This document shows positions 55,310-64,000 of a stretch of 64,000 nt of DNA, piece by piece (within the stretch, counting starts at the first letter, position 1; every line of letters begins with the position of its first letter). Source of the DNA: Clostridiaceae bacterium 14S0207 (lineage in GTDB: Bacteria > Bacillota > Clostridia > Clostridiales > Clostridiaceae); contig CP026600.1 of assembly GCA_003288255.1 (NCBI GenBank), positions 992,001-1,056,000 of the forward strand, written 5' to 3'. The position numbers and the translations under genes are program-made. Under the pieces are notes generated by a model, which saw only the letters and a list, made by a program, of their open reading frames with translations, did not search any database and was not told where the DNA came from.

Positions 55310-57361
55310 ATGGATACATCACAATATATGTCTATGTTTTTAGAAGAGTCTATGGATAATTTACAAACATTGAATGAATCTCTTCTTGAACTTGAACAAA
55401 ATCCAGATGATGTAGATAAGCTAAATGAAATTTTTAGAGTAGCACATACAATAAAAGGTATGGCAGCTACTATGGGATTTTCTGAAATGGCAGAGCTTAC
55501 GCATAAGATGGAAGATGTATTATCAAAATTTAGAGAAGGCGAACTTAAAGTAACAGAAAACGTAGTCACTACTTTATTTAAATGCCTAGATACTTTAGAA
55601 CTTATGGTGGACAATATTTCAGAAGGTATAGAAGATGAAGTTGAAATAGATGAAATAATAAATGAACTTAAAAATATTGAAAATGTAAGTTTAAATTCTG
55701 AAAAACAAGAAACTAAAGAAGAAATAAGTAAAGAAGTAAAAGAAAAAGAAGTAGAAGTAAATGATAATTCTCAAAAGGCTAATAGTATAGAATTAAATGA
55801 GTATGATAGAGATATTATAAAACAAGCTATAGAGAAAAGTTTTAATGTTTTTAGATTAAATGTGGAGCTAGATGAAAACACAATTTTAAAAACAGCCAGA
55901 GCATTCTTAGTTTTCAGAGTATTAGAAGATTTAGGGGAAATTATAAAGTCTATACCATCAACAGACGATATTGAAAATGAGGATTTTGAGTTTAATATAG
56001 AATTAGTTTTTGTAACTACAAGTGATAAAGAAACAGTTAAGACTGGAATTATGGGTGTTTCAGAAATTAAAAATGTTGACATACAAGAGATTACTTTAGA
56101 TGATTTAAGTGAACCTACTCCAAAAGAAGAAATTAAAGAAAAAAAATCAGAAGAAGTTACTCCTAAAGCTGAACCTAAAAAGGCTAAAGTAAATAAGAGT
56201 GCTAGGAAATCTTCAGATGGTGAACATAAGAAGGCTCACCAATCAGTAAGAGTTGATTTAGAAAGATTAGATAAGTTCTTAACTATGGTATCAGAATTAG
56301 TTATTCATAGAACTAGACTTGAGCAACTTGCAAGTAATCATAAGTTGACTGATTTAAATGAAACACTAGAACAAATAGCTAGAACGACTTCTGACCTGCA
56401 AGACTTAGTTATGAAAATCAGAATGTTGCCTCTTGAAGTGGTATTTAGTAGATTCCCTAGAATGATAAGAGACCTATCTGTAGAACTTAACAAAGAAATG
56501 GAACTTATAATCGAAGGACAAGATACTGAGCTAGATAGGACTGTAATTGATGAAATAGGTGAACCACTAATTCACTTATTAAGAAATTCTGCAGACCATG
56601 GTATAGAGTCAAAGGAAGAAAGAATTAAAGCTGGAAAGGATCCTGTTGGAAAGATCAAATTAATAGCTTATCAAGAGGGGACAAAGGCTGTAATTAAAGT
56701 AGTAGATGATGGTGCAGGAATAAATGTTGAGAGAGTAAGATCAAAAGCAGAAGAAAAAGGCATCAATACTGAAGGTATGGATGAAAACGATATTAAAAAC
56801 TTAATATTTAACCAAGGTTTTAGTACAAATACAGAAGTAACAGATATATCAGGTAGAGGTGTTGGAATGGATGTTGTTAAAACTAAAATTACAACACTAG
56901 GAGGAACTGTTGATGTTACATCACAAGAAGGTGTTGGTACAATCTTTACAATTAGATTGCCATTGACCCTTCAAATTATTCAAGCTCTTTTAGTTAAAGT
57001 TGGCGCTGAAACAATGGCGATTTCTTTAGGATATATAGATAGGGTAATTGATTTCAAAGAAGAACTTATTAAGAAATCAAATAATAAAGAAGTTATTCTT
57101 TATAGTGGCAATATTATACCATTAATAAGAGTGAATAAAAAATTAGGATTAGAAGAAGTTAAAGGTGCTAAAAAATACATTGTAATTACAAAAGTTGGAG
57201 AGAAAACAGTTGGATTATTAGTTGATTCATTGTTAGGACAACAGGAAATTGTAATTAAACCTTTAGGAAAAACTCTTCAAAATTTAAAAGAATATATAGG
57301 GGCGACTATCCTAGGTGATGGATTAGTTACGTTAATTTTAGACGTTGGTGCTCTTATTTAG
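55310..57361 (+). CDS. cheA: Chemotaxis histidine kinase CheA
   Basis: Central kinase of chemotaxis, 683 residues. The P1 HPt domain carries the phosphorylated His46 in RVAHTIKGMAATMGF. An acidic, Lys/Glu-rich linker and the P2 regulator-binding domain follow (about 130-270), then the dimerisation P3 domain from about 310. The ATPase P4 domain has LLRNSADHGIES (N box), VDDGAGIN (G1) and GRGVGMDVV (G2). The C-terminal P5 CheW-like domain starts near 545. ATG 55310 follows GGGGGGATGCGAG. All domains are intact. Confidence 0.97.
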   Translation: MDTSQYMSMFLEESMDNLQTLNESLLELEQNPDDVDKLNEIFRVAHTIKGMAATMGFSEMAELTHKMEDVLSKFREGELKVTENVVTTLFKCLDTLELMVDNISEGIEDEVEIDEIINELKNIENVSLNSEKQETKEEISKEVKEKEVEVNDNSQKANSIELNEYDRDIIKQAIEKSFNVFRLNVELDENTILKTARAFLVFRVLEDLGEIIKSIPSTDDIENEDFEFNIELVFVTTSDKETVKTGIMGVSEIKNVDIQEITLDDLSEPTPKEEIKEKKSEEVTPKAEPKKAKVNKSARKSSDGEHKKAHQSVRVDLERLDKFLTMVSELVIHRTRLEQLASNHKLTDLNETLEQIARTTSDLQDLVMKIRMLPLEVVFSRFPRMIRDLSVELNKEMELIIEGQDTELDRTVIDEIGEPLIHLLRNSADHGIESKEERIKAGKDPVGKIKLIAYQEGTKAVIKVVDDGAGINVERVRSKAEEKGINTEGMDENDIKNLIFNQGFSTNTEVTDISGRGVGMDVVKTKITTLGGTVDVTSQEGVGTIFTIRLPLTLQIIQALLVKVGAETMAISLGYIDRVIDFKEELIKKSNNKEVILYSGNIIPLIRVNKKLGLEEVKGAKKYIVITKVGEKTVGLLVDSLLGQQEIVIKPLGKTLQNLKEYIGATILGDGLVTLILDVGALI

Positions 57362-57373
57362 GAGGTGAGTTTA

Positions 57374-57970
57374 ATGGATTATAAATCATTAACTCCCATA
57401 CAGTTGGATGCGTTAAAAGAAGTTGGGAATATAGGAGTAGGAAATTCTGCTACAGCATTATCTCAGCTTTTGAATAAAAAAGTTGATATTACAGTGCCTA
57501 ATATAAATATAGTTTCTTTCGAGGAAATATACAATAAAATAGGTGCTGAAGAAATAGTTATTGGAGTTTTAGTCAGAGTTTTAGGCGATGCACCGGGAAA
57601 TATATTATTTATATTTAGTAAAGATTCTGCATTAAGTATTATAAATGACTTAACAGGTTCTAAAGCTGATGAATTTGATGATATGGGAAAATCAGTATTA
57701 TGTGAAATAGGAAATATTATTTCAAGTTCATATATGAATTCTATAGGGGTATTTACTAATACAACTTTAATTCCATCAGTACCAGCAATTACTTATGATA
57801 TGCTAGGTGCAATTTTATCTACTACATTTATAGAATCTGGACAATATGATGATCATGTACTTGATATAGAAACATCTTTCTTAGAAGATGAAAGTGAGTT
57901 AAGTGGACATTTTTATTATGTTCCAATGCCAGGTTCACTAGAAAAAATATTAAATGCTTTAGGAATATAA
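57374..57970 (+). CDS. cheC: CheY-P phosphatase CheC
   Basis: Dephosphorylates CheY-P and works with CheD in adaptation. The 198-residue protein has both phosphatase motifs, Glu-x2-Asn in LKEVGNIGVGNSATALS and LCEIGNIISSSYMNS, as in two-site CheC. ATG 57374 is taken as start because GGAGGTGA lies seven bases upstream; the GTG at 57365 is part of that ribosome binding site. It sits between cheA and cheY. Confidence 0.94.
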   Translation: MDYKSLTPIQLDALKEVGNIGVGNSATALSQLLNKKVDITVPNINIVSFEEIYNKIGAEEIVIGVLVRVLGDAPGNILFIFSKDSALSIINDLTGSKADEFDDMGKSVLCEIGNIISSSYMNSIGVFTNTTLIPSVPAITYDMLGAILSTTFIESGQYDDHVLDIETSFLEDESELSGHFYYVPMPGSLEKILNALGI

Positions 57971-57991
57971 GCAAATTATGGAGGTATTATA

Positions 57992-58354
57992 ATGTCTACA
58001 AGAGTTTTAATAGTTGATGATGCTACATTTATGAGAATGATGATTAAGGATATTTTAGAAAAGAATTCCTTTGAAGTAGTAGGAGAGGCAGACAATGGTT
58101 TGAAAGCTGTAGAACTTTATAAAGCAGAAAAACCAGATGTAGTTACAATGGATATAACTATGCCAGATATGGATGGTATAGAGGCAGTTAAAGAAATTCG
58201 TAAAATAAACCCAAATGCTAAGATTATTATGTGTAGTGCTATGGGACAACAAACAATGGTTATGGATGCTATAAAGGCAGGAGCTAAAGACTTTATTGTA
58301 AAACCATTCCAAGCAGATAGAGTAATAGAAGCCATTAAAAAAGTAGTTGGCTAG
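57992..58354 (+). CDS. cheY: Chemotaxis response regulator CheY
   Basis: Single-domain receiver of 120 residues that carries the signal from CheA to the flagellar switch. The acidic pocket is Asp9-Asp10 (VLIVDDATFM), the phosphorylated Asp54 is in VVTMDITMPDMDG, the switch Ser/Thr is in IIMCSAMGQQ and the conserved Lys in DFIVKPFQ. It sits just upstream of the switch genes fliM and fliY. ATG 57992 follows ATGGAGGT. Confidence 0.97.
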   Translation: MSTRVLIVDDATFMRMMIKDILEKNSFEVVGEADNGLKAVELYKAEKPDVVTMDITMPDMDGIEAVKEIRKINPNAKIIMCSAMGQQTMVMDAIKAGAKDFIVKPFQADRVIEAIKKVVG

Positions 58355-58365
58355 GAGGCAGTGAT

Positions 58366-58767
58366 ATGCAAGTAGTTATATTCAAAATTTTGGATGAACA
58401 GTTTGCAGTAGAAACTGAAAAGATTAAAAGTATAAATGATATGATGGAAGTTACAGCTGTGCCTAAGGCGCCAGAATATATTAAGGGCCTTATAAACTTA
58501 AGAGGTAATGTAAGTTCACTTTTAGATGCAAATCTTTTATTAGGATTGGAAGAGAGCAAAGAACAAAGTAGTATTATTATATTAAATTTACAAGAAGAAT
58601 CTGTTGGAATCTCAGTAGATGAAGTTAGTGAAGTATTAGATATAGAAGAAAATCTAATAGAAAAAACCGAAGAACTAAAAGAAAAACCTTACTTAAAAGG
58701 TGTAATTAATTTTAAAGATAGAATAGTAACTTTAATTGATATTAATAAAATGATACCAAATTATTAA
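58366..58767 (+). CDS. cheW: Chemotaxis coupling protein CheW (copy 2)
   Basis: A 133-residue CheW-domain protein (VIFKILDEQFAVETEKIKSI, VPKAPEYIKGLINLRGNVSSLLD, VDEVSEVLDI). It differs clearly from copy 1 in the operon and is shorter, so the two are old paralogues that may serve different receptor arrays. ATG 58366 follows AGGAGGCAG, 11 bp after cheY. Confidence 0.93.
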   Translation: MQVVIFKILDEQFAVETEKIKSINDMMEVTAVPKAPEYIKGLINLRGNVSSLLDANLLLGLEESKEQSSIIILNLQEESVGISVDEVSEVLDIEENLIEKTEELKEKPYLKGVINFKDRIVTLIDINKMIPNY

Positions 58768-58799
58768 TATTCATTTGAAAACAGAAATGAGGGAAGAGT

Positions 58800-59795
58800 A
58801 TGGCTGATGTATTATCGCAGAATGAAATAGATGCCCTTTTATCAGCTTTATCATCAGGGGAGTTAGAACCTGATGAGCTTCAAGAAGAAGAGGAACATAA
58901 GGTTAAAAAGTATGATTTTAGAAGCCCTCAAAAATTCTCTAAAGAGCATTTAAGAACTCTAGAGTTAATTCACGATAACTATGGTAGGATAATTTCCACA
59001 TATTTGACGGGGCAAGTAAGAACAAATATAAAAGTAAAGATTGAAACGATTCAACAAATAACATATGAGGAATTCATACATTCAGTATCTAATCCTACTA
59101 TGCTTACAATTTTTAAAATGCCGCCACTAAATGGTACTTTACTTTTTGAAACAAACACTGAGTTTGTATTCCAAATTATAGACATGCTTCTAGGTGGAAG
59201 TGGTACTAGAAAAAATGAAATTAGAGAATTTACAGACATAGATAAAAAGATAATGTGGAGAGTTAATCAAGGGCTAATTGAAAACTTAAAGTTAGCTTGG
59301 GAGGATATAGTACAGGTTCAACCAGAAATAGAAGGACTTGAAACTAATCCAGCTTTAAATCAAACTTTGGCACCTAATGAGCCAGTTGCTTTAATTACTT
59401 TTACAGTAGAAATGGGTGAATATAATACTTTTATAAATATCTGTATTCCTTATCTTAGCGTAGAGAAGTTGCTTGATAAGTTAGAAGTACAATATTGGTT
59501 TAGAGGAAATAATGAAGAAGTAGAAGAAGAAGTAGAAACAACTAAGCTTAGAAAACGTTTAGATATAGTAGATGTAAATATGTTAGCCGTTTTAGGAGAA
59601 AGTAAAATTACAATAGAAGATTTCTTAAAACTTTCTGTTGGCGATGTCGTTTCGTTAGAGCAAAAGGCTATAGATCCGGTTGAAATTTACATAGGTGAAA
59701 AGCCTTATTATTATGCTAAACCAGGAATATTAGGCAAAAACAAAGGAGTACAAGTTCTTGATATTATAGATAAGGATGTGGAAAGCTATGAATAA
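58800..59795 (+). CDS. fliM: Flagellar motor switch protein FliM
   Basis: Component of the C-ring that binds CheY-P and sets rotation direction. The 331-residue protein begins with the CheY-binding segment LSQNEIDALLSAL, followed by the CheC-like middle domain (from ~45, FSKEHLRTLELIHDNYGR) and a C-terminal SpoA/FliN-like domain (VNMLAVLGESKITIEDFLKL). ATG 58800 follows GAGGGAAGAG. Its end overlaps the fliY start by 8 bp. Confidence 0.96.
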   Translation: MADVLSQNEIDALLSALSSGELEPDELQEEEEHKVKKYDFRSPQKFSKEHLRTLELIHDNYGRIISTYLTGQVRTNIKVKIETIQQITYEEFIHSVSNPTMLTIFKMPPLNGTLLFETNTEFVFQIIDMLLGGSGTRKNEIREFTDIDKKIMWRVNQGLIENLKLAWEDIVQVQPEIEGLETNPALNQTLAPNEPVALITFTVEMGEYNTFINICIPYLSVEKLLDKLEVQYWFRGNNEEVEEEVETTKLRKRLDIVDVNMLAVLGESKITIEDFLKLSVGDVVSLEQKAIDPVEIYIGEKPYYYAKPGILGKNKGVQVLDIIDKDVESYE

Positions 59796-60978
59796 TGGAT
59801 TTCTTTCACAAGAAGAGATAAATTCGCTATTAAATGGTGGTGCAGATACAGAGAATTCAGGTAGTGCGCCAGTGGAAGAAGCAAATAATAACAATGAAGA
59901 TTTAACTAATATAGAAAAAGATATTTTAGGAGAAGTTGGAAATATTTCTATGGGGTCTGCATCAACAGCGTTGTCTACAATTATTGGTCAACCTGTAAAT
60001 ATAACGACCCCTACAGTATCTACAACTACCTTAAATAAAATGAGAAATGAATTTGAAATTCCCAATGTTGCATTAGATGTGCGATATACTAGTGGAATAG
60101 CAGGTAGTAATTTATTTGTTATGAAAATTACAGATGCAGCAGTTATAGCTAATTTAATGATGGGTGGAGATGGTAAGATAGAACAGAAACCTACAGAACT
60201 GTCAGAACTTGAAATTAGTGCTGTATCAGAAGCTATGAATCAAATGATAGGTTCTGCCGCTACTTCAATGGCAACTATGTTTACAAGAGAAGTAAATATA
60301 TCTCCTCCAACATCAAAAGTTTGGGATGATCAAACAGTTGATTTTTCACAATCTATTGATGGAGATGAAAAAATAGTTAGGGTTTCATTTAGAATGACTA
60401 TAGGAGATTTAGTAGATAGTAATATTATGCAAATTCTTCCTATGGATACTACAAAAACTATTATAAATATAATGATGGGTAATGAACAAAGAGAAAATAA
60501 TGCACAGGTATCAGCTAAATCAGTAGAAGAACAGGTACCAGTGCAAAATAATCAACCAGTTTATGAGGAGCAAGTAAGACAGAAACCAGTTTATGAAACA
60601 CCTGCACCTAATTATACTCAAACTCCAGTTTACGAAAAACCAATTGAACATGCACCTGTAAATGTTCAACAAGCTACTTTTGCTCCATTACAAGGAACAG
60701 GGATACAAGATACGCCAAGAAACATAGATTTAATTTTAGATGTACCTTTAAATATTTCTGTTGTACTAGGTAGATCTAAAAAGAATATAAAAGATATTTT
60801 AGAACTTGGGGTAGGTTCCCTAATTGAATTAGATAAATTAGCTGAAGAACCGGTGGAAATACTTGTAAATGGAAAGAAAATTGCTTATGGAGAAGTTGTA
60901 GTAGTAGATGAAAACTTTGGTGTAAGAATTACAAGTATAATAAGTTCAGAAGATAGAGTTAGAAGTTTAGGAAAATAA
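59788..60978 (+). CDS. fliY: Flagellar motor switch phosphatase FliY
   Basis: Gram-positive-type switch protein that combines CheY-P phosphatase and FliN functions. The 396-residue protein starts with a FliM-like CheY-binding peptide (FLSQEEINSLLNGG), then a CheC-like domain with both Glu-x2-Asn sites (LGEVGNISMGSASTALS and AVSEAMNQMIGSAATS). A Pro/Gln/Val/Tyr-rich linker with repeated PVYE segments (about 240-300) leads to a FliN domain (LDVPLNISVVLGRSKKNIKDILELG). ATG 59788 matches family starts better than ATG 59776. A terminator follows. Confidence 0.95.
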   Translation: MNNGFLSQEEINSLLNGGADTENSGSAPVEEANNNNEDLTNIEKDILGEVGNISMGSASTALSTIIGQPVNITTPTVSTTTLNKMRNEFEIPNVALDVRYTSGIAGSNLFVMKITDAAVIANLMMGGDGKIEQKPTELSELEISAVSEAMNQMIGSAATSMATMFTREVNISPPTSKVWDDQTVDFSQSIDGDEKIVRVSFRMTIGDLVDSNIMQILPMDTTKTIINIMMGNEQRENNAQVSAKSVEEQVPVQNNQPVYEEQVRQKPVYETPAPNYTQTPVYEKPIEHAPVNVQQATFAPLQGTGIQDTPRNIDLILDVPLNISVVLGRSKKNIKDILELGVGSLIELDKLAEEPVEILVNGKKIAYGEVVVVDENFGVRITSIISSEDRVRSLGK

Positions 60979-60993
60979 TTATTAAAAATAGAG

Positions 60994-61022
60994 AGACATG
61001 TACAAGGTGCATGTCTTTTTTT
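60994..61022 (+). terminator. Intrinsic terminator of the fapA-che-fliMY operon
   Basis: AGACATG (60994-61000) pairs with CATGTCT (61010-61016), followed by seven T. Confidence 0.85.
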
Positions 61023-61095
61023 GTGAAAAAGTTTACGTATAATAAGTTAATGTGAAATTTGTATTAAATGCTTCATGTTTATGGAAAATAGTATA

Positions 61096-61122
61096 TAAAC
61101 TTTTAAGTGCCTTATACGATAA
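61096..61122 (+). promoter_or_regulatory. Sigma-28 (SigD) promoter of the flgM operon
   Basis: TAAA (61096-61099), a 15-bp spacer and TACGATAA (61115-61122), the same boxes and spacing as the promoter before fapA. The predicted leader is about 60 nt. Confidence 0.8.
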
Positions 61123-61191
61123 TATAATTAAATCAAGTAGTCCTTTTAAAGTTCCAAGATTTTAATTAAACCTAGTTTAGGAGTGAAAAAA

Positions 61192-61467
61192 ATGAAAATA
61201 AATAATGTTTCTATTAATAAGGTTATAAACATTTATGATAATAAGAAACAAAAAATAGAAAATAGAATATCTAAAGAAAATAAGGATAAAATAGAAATTT
61301 CTAACTTAGGAAAAAAGTTGAGTAGCTTAAACTGTGATATTCTTCAAAAAAATTCGGATAAAAAAGTTGAAGAAATAAGAAAAGAAGTACAACAAGGTAC
61401 TTATAATAGAGATTGTAAACTTATAGCACAAAAGTTAATAGATGTTATAAAAAATAGAGATATTTAA
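61192..61467 (+). CDS. flgM: Anti-sigma-28 factor FlgM
   Basis: Binds and inhibits SigD until the hook-basal body is finished, when it is exported. The 91-residue basic protein has the C-terminal sigma-binding part (VEEIRKEVQQGTYNRDCKLIAQKL) that is conserved in the family; the N-terminal half is disordered in character. ATG 61192 is preferred over GTG 61183, which lies in the TTTAGGAG ribosome binding region. Its SigD promoter gives the usual negative feedback loop. Confidence 0.92.
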   Translation: MKINNVSINKVINIYDNKKQKIENRISKENKDKIEISNLGKKLSSLNCDILQKNSDKKVEEIRKEVQQGTYNRDCKLIAQKLIDVIKNRDI

Positions 61468-61488
61468 AGCAAGGAGAGTTTTTAGTAT

Positions 61489-61902
61489 ATGAAGGCAAGT
61501 TTAAAAGATATTTTTACAAGAGAACTAAAAGCTTTAAATAGGTTATTAGAAACTTTAGAAGAACAACATAAATACATTGTAAAAAGTGAAGTTTTTAAGT
61601 TGGAAAAGATGAAAAGTGAAATAGAGAAAGTAAATAAAGATGTAGCTCTAATTGAAATGGAAAGAAGAAGCTTAACAGGAGGGGAAAGTGTTAATGAAAT
61701 AGTTTCTAGATATGAAGACGAAGAGCTTAGTATACTATATAGAGATATAAAGAAAGTCTTAAATGAACTTAAACTTCAAAAAGAAACAAATGAAGTGTTA
61801 ATAAAACAAGAATTAGGATTTACAACTCAAATGTTAAATTTATTGAATCCAAAGAGCGGTACTCCTAAAACTTATAATGCTTATGGAAAGGTCAAAAGGT
61901 GA
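61489..61902 (+). CDS. flgN: Flagellar export chaperone FlgN
   Basis: Chaperone for FlgK and FlgL. The 137-residue protein is largely a long helical hairpin (residues ~8-120) rich in Lys and Glu. Sequence conservation is weak, so the call relies on size, coiled-coil character and its place between flgM and flgK, the standard Firmicutes order. AAGGAGAG precedes ATG 61489. Confidence 0.88.
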   Translation: MKASLKDIFTRELKALNRLLETLEEQHKYIVKSEVFKLEKMKSEIEKVNKDVALIEMERRSLTGGESVNEIVSRYEDEELSILYRDIKKVLNELKLQKETNEVLIKQELGFTTQMLNLLNPKSGTPKTYNAYGKVKR

Positions 61903-61906
61903 TAAT

Positions 61907-63685
61907 ATGTCAGATTTAATGTCTATTTTTGGTATATCAAAAAGAGGAATGTTTGCAGAACAAAAAGCTTTAGGTGTAACTTCTCATAATATTGCTAATG
62001 CCAATACACAGGGATATTCAAGACAAAGAGTACAAAGAGAAACTACAAAACCATTTTATACACCATCAATGAATAGTGCAATTGGACCTGGTCAAATGGG
62101 AACAGGTGTAGAAATAACAACTATTGATAGGGTAAGAGATAAATTTCTTGATTTTCAAGTACGTAGAGAAACTTCGACTTTAGGAAGATTTTCAGCACGT
62201 GATAAATATTTAGGCGAAGTTGAAAGTATTTTTAATGAGCCAACAGAATATGGGCTTTCAACAGAAATAAGTAAATTCTATGAATCTTGGTATAGCTTAT
62301 CTAAACAACCCGAAAGTTCTAATACAAGGACAGTAGTAGCACAACAATCAGATGCATTAGCAAAAGAATTACGTCATACCTATTCTCAGTTAGAAGAAGT
62401 TAAAAATAATGTTCACGATGAAATTAAACAACATATTTTTGATATGAATGAGAGATTAGATAAATTAAATGATTTAAACCAACAGATAATGCAAGTAACT
62501 ATAACAAAACAGCATCCTAATGATTTAATGGATAAAAGAGATCTTATTTTAGATCAATTAAGTGATACATTAAATATAAATAGGGAAGAAAAAGAATTTA
62601 ATACCTATGATGTAAGCCCTCAAAATACAGAATGTTATCCTGGACCAAAAGGGAATGAGATTCTAGTAAGAAAAGATCCTAATGCAGATGTAAGTAGATT
62701 TTCATATATAAATAATGTGGAAAGTGATGAAGCAGCAGGAACAATAACTATAAGCTATTTAAAGTTAGGTAATGCTAATAAAGCAGGAAATAAAATAACT
62801 ATAACAGGTTTAACAGCAGATAATATTAAAGAAGTAAAAAAACATATTGATGAATGCAGGGTGCTATGGGCTGAAAAAGATGGGACAGCTTATTCAGAAG
62901 CAAAAGGCACTATAGCTTTTGCAGACTTTAAGCAGTTGGATAAAGATTTAGGTTTACTTAATCCCAATGCAGGTCAATTAAAGGGTTTAATGACTGTTCA
63001 AGAGGATGTAGATAAATATCAAGAACAGTTAAATAAATTGGCTAAGGGTCTTGCTATGTCTGTAAATACTGTGCATAGTGGAGAAGATACAGCTATAAAT
63101 AAAGATGGTTTATTTTTTGTAAACAAAGATAATGTGAATGTTAATGGAGAATTAGATATAACAGCAGACAATATAGCAGTTAATAAAGATATTTTAAATG
63201 ATCCTAAAAAAATAAAAACAGGAACTGATAATGATGATAGCAAAAATGGAGAATCTGATGGAAATAGAGCACTAGCTATTGCACAACTTCAATATACACT
63301 AATTGATTATGGTAGTGTTGAATTGGGAAATAAAATGGATAGAACTAATTTTATAACTAAGTTAACAGGTGGATTTGTAAAAAATTCAGAGTTAAATAAT
63401 GTAAATACCCTTAAAAATAAGGTAGGAACTACTAAAGCTGATTCTTATTTTAAAGATATAGTAGATGAATTAGGTATTCAAAAATCAGAAGCTAAAAAAA
63501 CTGTTGCAAATACTAAAACTCTTTTATCAAGCCTTAGAGAAAGTAGAGATTCATCATCAGGAGTATCATTGGATGAAGAAATGGCAAATTTAGTTCAGTT
63601 TCAACATGCTTATCAAGCAAATGCTAAAATGATCTCCATAGTAGATCAATTATTAGATGTAGTAGTAAATGGATTAATTAGATAG
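61907..63685 (+). CDS. flgK: Flagellar hook-associated protein 1 FlgK
   Basis: Hook-filament junction protein, 592 residues, exported through the flagellar secretion system. The N-terminal rod-like helix (IFGISKRGMFAEQKALGVTSHNIANANTQGYSRQRV region) and the C-terminal helix (VSLDEEMANLVQFQHAYQAN, MISIVDQLLDVVVNGLIR) are strongly conserved, while the middle (about 240-500) is variable and exposed. ATG 61907 is chosen because AAAAGGTGATAAT precedes it; an earlier in-frame start at 61877 lies inside flgN. Confidence 0.96.
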   Translation: MSDLMSIFGISKRGMFAEQKALGVTSHNIANANTQGYSRQRVQRETTKPFYTPSMNSAIGPGQMGTGVEITTIDRVRDKFLDFQVRRETSTLGRFSARDKYLGEVESIFNEPTEYGLSTEISKFYESWYSLSKQPESSNTRTVVAQQSDALAKELRHTYSQLEEVKNNVHDEIKQHIFDMNERLDKLNDLNQQIMQVTITKQHPNDLMDKRDLILDQLSDTLNINREEKEFNTYDVSPQNTECYPGPKGNEILVRKDPNADVSRFSYINNVESDEAAGTITISYLKLGNANKAGNKITITGLTADNIKEVKKHIDECRVLWAEKDGTAYSEAKGTIAFADFKQLDKDLGLLNPNAGQLKGLMTVQEDVDKYQEQLNKLAKGLAMSVNTVHSGEDTAINKDGLFFVNKDNVNVNGELDITADNIAVNKDILNDPKKIKTGTDNDDSKNGESDGNRALAIAQLQYTLIDYGSVELGNKMDRTNFITKLTGGFVKNSELNNVNTLKNKVGTTKADSYFKDIVDELGIQKSEAKKTVANTKTLLSSLRESRDSSSGVSLDEEMANLVQFQHAYQANAKMISIVDQLLDVVVNGLIR

Positions 63686-63703
63686 AAAGGAGATTAAAAT
63701 ATT

Positions 63704-64000
63704 ATGAGAATTACTAATAAAATGTTATCAAATAGCTTTTTAAATGATGTAGAAGTTAATTTAAATAATTTAAAAACATTACAACAACAACTAACTTCAG
63801 GTAAAGAAGTGAAACGTCCTTCAGATGATCCTTTTAGAGTAGCAAGATCTATGCAACTTCATACTGATATAGGAAGAAATATACAATATAATAAAAATAT
63901 TGAAGATGCTATAAATTTTTTAGATGTAACAGATACGGCACTAGGTCAGGTCACAAATGTATTTCAAAGAATGCGTGAACTTCTAGTTTCATCTGGAAAT
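63704..64000 (+). CDS. flgL: Flagellar hook-associated protein 3 FlgL (partial, 5' part)
   Basis: The first 99 residues of FlgL, cut by the window edge. MRITNKMLSNSFLNDVEVNL, SGKEVKRPSDDPFRVARSM and INFLDVTDTALGQV are typical of the flagellin-like N-terminus. AAAGGAGAT precedes ATG 63704, 18 bp after flgK. Confidence 0.95.
   Translation, partial: MRITNKMLSNSFLNDVEVNLNNLKTLQQQLTSGKEVKRPSDDPFRVARSMQLHTDIGRNIQYNKNIEDAINFLDVTDTALGQVTNVFQRMRELLVSSGN

Overview
The window is AT-rich DNA with short intergenic gaps, many TTG and GTG starts, strong purine-rich ribosome binding sites and intrinsic terminators with long U-tracts. It carries alpha/beta-type small acid-soluble spore proteins, a homodimeric pyruvate:ferredoxin oxidoreductase, a flavodiiron protein, a V-type ATPase in place of an F-type one, and a flagellar/chemotaxis cluster. 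This points to an anaerobic, motile, spore-forming Clostridium; a C. tetani/C. cochlearium-like species is my guess and is not proven by the sequence.

Layout. 1-8.9 kb: nine-gene V-type ATPase operon (order F-I-K-E-C-G-A-B-D) with its own promoter and terminator; the rotor protein keeps all five Na+ ligands known from the Enterococcus hirae enzyme. 9.0-11.6 kb: a small unknown protein, peptide deformylase, flavodiiron protein and an acidic unknown. 11.6-13.6 kb: a 6S RNA gene whose intrinsic terminator has been split by a 1,669-bp IS4-family element with a 10-bp target duplication; the transposase is dead (10-bp duplication plus a stop codon at the Lys of the YREK signature). 14.2-21.8 kb: M18 aminopeptidase, PHP phosphoesterase (minus strand), then a p-aminobenzoate/folate operon pabA-pabB-pabC-folE-folP-folBK. 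21.9-24.1 kb: a lipoprotein, three tiny Lys-rich ORFs and glutaminase. 24.3-36.9 kb: polA-coaE-lytic transglycosylase, an orphan histidine kinase, a holin-like protein, tRNA 2-selenouridine synthase, an M16 peptidase, a minus-strand UV-damage endonuclease/AP-endonuclease pair, and recJ. 37.0-41.2 kb: a MacB/FtsX-type ABC transporter with a frameshifted permease, then two tandem SASP genes. 41.6-50.3 kb: murG, a beta-CASP nuclease, pyruvate:ferredoxin oxidoreductase, a Cys-rich DUF1292 protein, a HAD hydrolase and a class IV aminotransferase. 50.3-64 kb: a FapA(DUF342)-chemotaxis-switch operon (fapA, cheW, cheD, cheB, cheR, cheA, cheC, cheY, cheW, fliM, fliY) and the flgM-flgN-flgK-flgL operon, which runs off the end.

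How the genes work together. The two motility operons are each preceded by the same sigma-28 (SigD) promoter, TAAA-N15-TACGATAA, so switch, chemotaxis, anti-sigma and hook-filament junction genes appear to be co-regulated as late motility genes. The folate operon covers pABA synthesis from chorismate and the pterin branch from GTP to dihydropteroate. The Na+-type V-ATPase and the pyruvate oxidoreductase fit a fermentative lifestyle based on ion gradients.

The least ordinary signals are (i) two genes, def and folP, whose Shine-Dalgarno sequence lies 34 and 47 nt from the only usable start codon, with a strong hairpin filling exactly the excess distance; (ii) the IS insertion at the centre of the 6S RNA terminator, with the element bringing its own inward-facing terminators at both ends; and (iii) three adjacent short basic ORFs with strong ribosome binding sites. 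I see no CRISPR array, rRNA, tRNA, prophage or obvious defence island.
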